Source of the DNA: Planctomycetota bacterium | Lineage (GTDB): Bacteria > Planctomycetota > UBA11346 | NCBI GenBank assembly: GCA_016745075.1 | Contig: JADGDD010000001.1 | Location: 1,055,125 to 1,119,124 of the forward strand | Length of the DNA: 64,000 bases | Direction: 5' to 3' | Shown here: positions 61,315 to 64,000 of the stretch, one piece after another | Position numbering within the stretch: the first letter of the stretch is position 1 | Layout of the letters: every line of letters begins with the position of its first letter | Notes under the pieces: generated by a model | Seen by the model: the letters and a program-made list of their open reading frames with translations, nothing else | Databases searched by the model: none | Told to the model about the DNA's origin: nothing | Translations under genes and position numbers: made by a program

Positions 61315-64000
61315 ATGAGCTCACACAATGAAACTGACAAGCCACAGGGAAATGAAAACGAAGAGTTTGTTGATGAAAACAACAATGAAAATGAATATAC
61401 GGATGCCGATAATAAAGAAATCATCGCCTATGCTTTAGGTGGAATATCTGAATCCATTTCTAGCTTTGATATGCATCTTAAAAATAATTTGTTGATGTAT
61501 GTCTTAATGTTACACCCTATGATGATTGTCGTTATAGGTATTCTCTCTACTCTATGGGATGCCATAACAGATCCAATTATGGCTGTCATCACTGACAACA
61601 GCAAAAACAGATGGGGCCGCAGACGCCCCTTCATTCTTATTGGTGGGCTTGGAACAACTGTGATATCGGTTCTTATTTGGTACCATTTCCCCAAAGGAGA
61701 GAATATTGTCAAAAATACCCCCGATATCCCAGAAGTAGTGCAGTCCCAAGATGCTCTGGTTAATTTTGGCAATATGGTCAAAGGGTACGGCTACGGTTCG
61801 ACCGCCTTTAGGTTGACACTTGAAAATGATCAGAAAAACGACAGTGAAAAACCAGCAGATAATATCTCCGCTGTCATTGAAAAATCACTAAAAAAAATAA
61901 ATGCTAGAATGCAACTTGCTGAAGACAGCACGAGCACCAACGTCTTGTCACTAACTATAAACACCGCTGGGTTTGAACATACATATCTCGAAACAGAGCC
62001 GATTGGCCAAACACTCTCGGTCAACATGTCCCTTGCAGACACCATACACATTAACAACACCGTTCGTATTGAAAAAGAATACCCTGAAGAACGAGGCCTT
62101 CTTACTGTAGGAGAAGACTGGATCAAAGGACGAAATAGTTATATCGGTCTTGCCTTTGATGGTGAAGATATTGACTTTAAACACAACACATTCGCCCCAT
62201 CAATTGTGTACAGAGCACGAGTTGCCCTTATTGAAAAGTCGCTTATCGAAGCTATCGGGACATATTACAAGCTACCTTATTGGAAATGTTTCCCTAAAAA
62301 TACAGAAGATGAAAAGGTTCTCAGACAGGAAATACAATTGTCTGAAACTCTTACCAACAGTGAACAATACGGTCTTAATGAAAATGATGTTTCCATTTAT
62401 GAACCACAACTAAATTACCTCGTTGAGTCGATAGAAAAAAGAAGAAAGTACAATGTCCTAAAAAATGCACTCAGAGATAAAACAATCAATCCAGAGACGG
62501 ATAAACTTTTACGCTTAGCAAGCCTAGAGCCAGACACCCTTGAATACTATAAGCACGTCTTCAAGAAAGGGTCCATCGCAAAGGCATCCGCTGATCAATT
62601 TAACAAAGATTTACTCTCAATCTCGGAAGAAGAAATCGAACAAGCAAGACAGCAACTTGCAACCGAACTGAACACCTCGCCCTACCGCAATTACATATCT
62701 CTGCAAACCAAATTCATGTTGTATGGACTCGGGCATAAAATGGATATGCTGCATTATGGGTTTTCACCTAAAGAACAGAACATCACAAATGCGCTCATTG
62801 AAAAAGAAAAACTTGTCAATGAACAAGGGCTCTACAGCTATCTCTGGGATAAGATGGATGAACCCCTTCCTCTTTCTAATGAAGAAGTTAATGCTGACAT
62901 ATGGGGCACGCCACGCTTACTGAAATCCGAAGTTATCACGAGCAGATTCCTGAGCCCCAAAATAGCAGGAGAACAACCGGGCTTCTTCAAGAAAATTGCT
63001 GACGGCTTTGATTTATTCGGGAAAAACAAAGAGAAGGATACCATTTTTATTTACATGATAGGTGCTTTGATGATTTTTTCTATATTCAGAACGATAAACG
63101 GCGTTCCCTACTATGCATTAGGAATTGAAATAGCACCATCCTACAATGGTCGCACCAAAGTCGTAGCCATTCGATCTATTATGGGAAAAATAATTGGTCT
63201 CAGCATTCCCTGGCTCTTTCCTCTCGTCTTACTTCCCTGCTTCAGTGATGCCATTGATGGCGCTCTCTGGCTTGGTATTGTCTGTGGCGTTATTTCCGTA
63301 CCCCTGCTGATTTATTCCGTTAAAAACACAAGAGAAAGAGTCATTCTTGATAAAAAGAAAAAATCAGTGCCTTTCTCAAAATCGATTGCTGACACAGTTA
63401 AAGTCCCTGAATTCTGGAGAGTTCTTGCCTTGTTTTTCATCCTTCAACAAGCACTGGGCATCTCTTCCATGGTCGGCGGATACCTTATTTTATACTGGGT
63501 TTTTGACGGCGCTCTGCTCTACGGAGCCTCATATCTCGCCATTGTGCATTCACTCGGCTATTTCGTTGCCTTACTGTCCGTACCGTTAATTGCCTGGATG
63601 TGTAATAAATACCAAAAACACAACGCACTACGCTTTGCCATCTTCATGATGATGATAAATGCCCTACTAAGTTGGGTCTGTTACAATCCAGATTACCCAG
63701 AACTTATGTTCATTCTCCCATTTTTCGGCTCTATTGGTATCTCCAGCATGTATACCGTTATGGGCACCTTAATGGCGGATGTCACTGATGTTGATGAATT
63801 GAGAAGTGGATCACGAAGAGAAGGAATGTTTGGAGCTGTTAATGGCATGGTCCTTAAAATGGCAACCCCTATTGGTGCCATTATAACGGGTTTGGTAGTC
63901 GTCATATCAGGGTTTGATGTTGATCTTGGCGCCCATCAAGAAGATGGTGTCTTTACCAATATCCGTTTACTCATCACATTCCTGCCGCTCCTACCACTGC
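61315..64000 (+). CDS. GPH-family cation:sugar symporter with a large internal insertion (partial)
   Basis: An open frame of about 895 codons from ATG 61315 (AAAGGGG upstream) runs off the window without a stop. After an acidic N tail, the GPH/MelB signatures are clear: YALGGI, then DAITDPIMAVITDN (from residue 82) and RWGRRRPFILIGG. At about residue 128, after TM3, the membrane domain is interrupted by some 445 mostly hydrophilic residues. It resumes near 574 with FIYMIGALMIFSIFRTINGVPYYALGIEI and continues with further helices, including ADVTDVDELRSGSRREGMFGAVNG, a typical GPH C-half loop. Ordinary GPH transporters are 450-500 residues in total. The insert shows no recognised domain and has few hydrophobic stretches. 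The direction of transport and the substrate (probably a sugar or glycoside) are unknown. Confidence 0.8.
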   Translation, partial: MSSHNETDKPQGNENEEFVDENNNENEYTDADNKEIIAYALGGISESISSFDMHLKNNLLMYVLMLHPMMIVVIGILSTLWDAITDPIMAVITDNSKNRWGRRRPFILIGGLGTTVISVLIWYHFPKGENIVKNTPDIPEVVQSQDALVNFGNMVKGYGYGSTAFRLTLENDQKNDSEKPADNISAVIEKSLKKINARMQLAEDSTSTNVLSLTINTAGFEHTYLETEPIGQTLSVNMSLADTIHINNTVRIEKEYPEERGLLTVGEDWIKGRNSYIGLAFDGEDIDFKHNTFAPSIVYRARVALIEKSLIEAIGTYYKLPYWKCFPKNTEDEKVLRQEIQLSETLTNSEQYGLNENDVSIYEPQLNYLVESIEKRRKYNVLKNALRDKTINPETDKLLRLASLEPDTLEYYKHVFKKGSIAKASADQFNKDLLSISEEEIEQARQQLATELNTSPYRNYISLQTKFMLYGLGHKMDMLHYGFSPKEQNITNALIEKEKLVNEQGLYSYLWDKMDEPLPLSNEEVNADIWGTPRLLKSEVITSRFLSPKIAGEQPGFFKKIADGFDLFGKNKEKDTIFIYMIGALMIFSIFRTINGVPYYALGIEIAPSYNGRTKVVAIRSIMGKIIGLSIPWLFPLVLLPCFSDAIDGALWLGIVCGVISVPLLIYSVKNTRERVILDKKKKSVPFSKSIADTVKVPEFWRVLALFFILQQALGISSMVGGYLILYWVFDGALLYGASYLAIVHSLGYFVALLSVPLIAWMCNKYQKHNALRFAIFMMMINALLSWVCYNPDYPELMFILPFFGSIGISSMYTVMGTLMADVTDVDELRSGSRREGMFGAVNGMVLKMATPIGAIITGLVVVISGFDVDLGAHQEDGVFTNIRLLITFLPLLPL

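Noticed and set aside
1..64000. CRISPR arrays, rRNA genes and complete insertion sequences
   Set aside because: No regularly spaced repeats, no rRNA-like stretches and no transposase genes with terminal repeats were seen anywhere in the window.

Overview
The window looks like a chromosome segment of a motile, aerobically respiring Gram-negative bacterium. It has outer-membrane efflux genes, flagellar export genes, a complete alternative complex III (ACIII) and an aa3-type oxidase. The host sequence is moderately AT-rich. Complete ACIII clusters coupled to a cytochrome oxidase occur in Planctomycetes, Verrucomicrobia/Lentisphaerae, Bacteroidetes/Rhodothermota, Acidobacteria and some Deltaproteobacteria. 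The style of the secreted hypothetical proteins and of the AraC/amidohydrolase pair suggests the PVC group, but this assignment is low-confidence inference.

Layout. Positions 1-1767 (+) hold the 3' end of a P2-like contractile-tail module (tape measure end, gpU, gpX, gpD). Positions 1966-4255 hold a divergent TIM-barrel amidohydrolase and AraC-type regulator. Positions 4296-5971 (-) are a STAS / phospholipase D-like / bluB operon. Positions 6143-10005 (+) hold a response regulator with an excisionase-type HTH, a polyprenyl diphosphate synthase, pcnB and truA, followed by tRNA-Ser(GCU).

Positions 10213-19036 are a GC-rich island set into the 3' end of that tRNA. A copy of the tRNA 3' end (19021-19036) and what looks like the tRNA's original terminator (19041-19070) lie at its far end. 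The island carries a type I restriction-modification operon (hsdM, a DUF1016 nuclease gene, hsdS, hsdR), a truncated HATPase gene and a frameshifted gene remnant. No integrase is visible. The DUF1016 gene is bracketed by two diverged copies of the hsdM 3' end.

Positions 19073-22190 (-) are two unrecognised envelope proteins. Positions 22642-28947 (-) are a tetR-controlled tripartite RND efflux operon, with a tandem palindromic operator upstream; the RND pump lacks the usual proton-relay residues. Positions 29194-34910 (-) hold an RlmM-like 23S rRNA methyltransferase and three signalling genes (GAF kinase, GAF hybrid kinase, NtrC-type activator). Divergently at 35129-38422 (+) are cheW and a chemoreceptor with four tandem copies of a sensory module. 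Positions 38434-40913 (-) are fliOPQR. Positions 41208-44100 (-) are a secreted unknown and an MFS exporter.

Positions 44120-60793 (-) form a respiratory supercluster. Read in transcription order it is actA-actB-actC-actD-actE-actF, a membrane-anchored monohaem cytochrome c, oxidase subunits II and I, haem A synthase, haem O synthase, Cox11, a small unknown membrane protein and oxidase subunit III. Together they would oxidise quinol, pass electrons through cytochrome c, reduce O2, and make and insert haem a and copper. Strong intercistronic hairpins divide the cluster. Positions 61315-64000 (+) are a GPH-family transporter gene that runs off the window and has an insertion of about 445 residues in the middle of its membrane domain.
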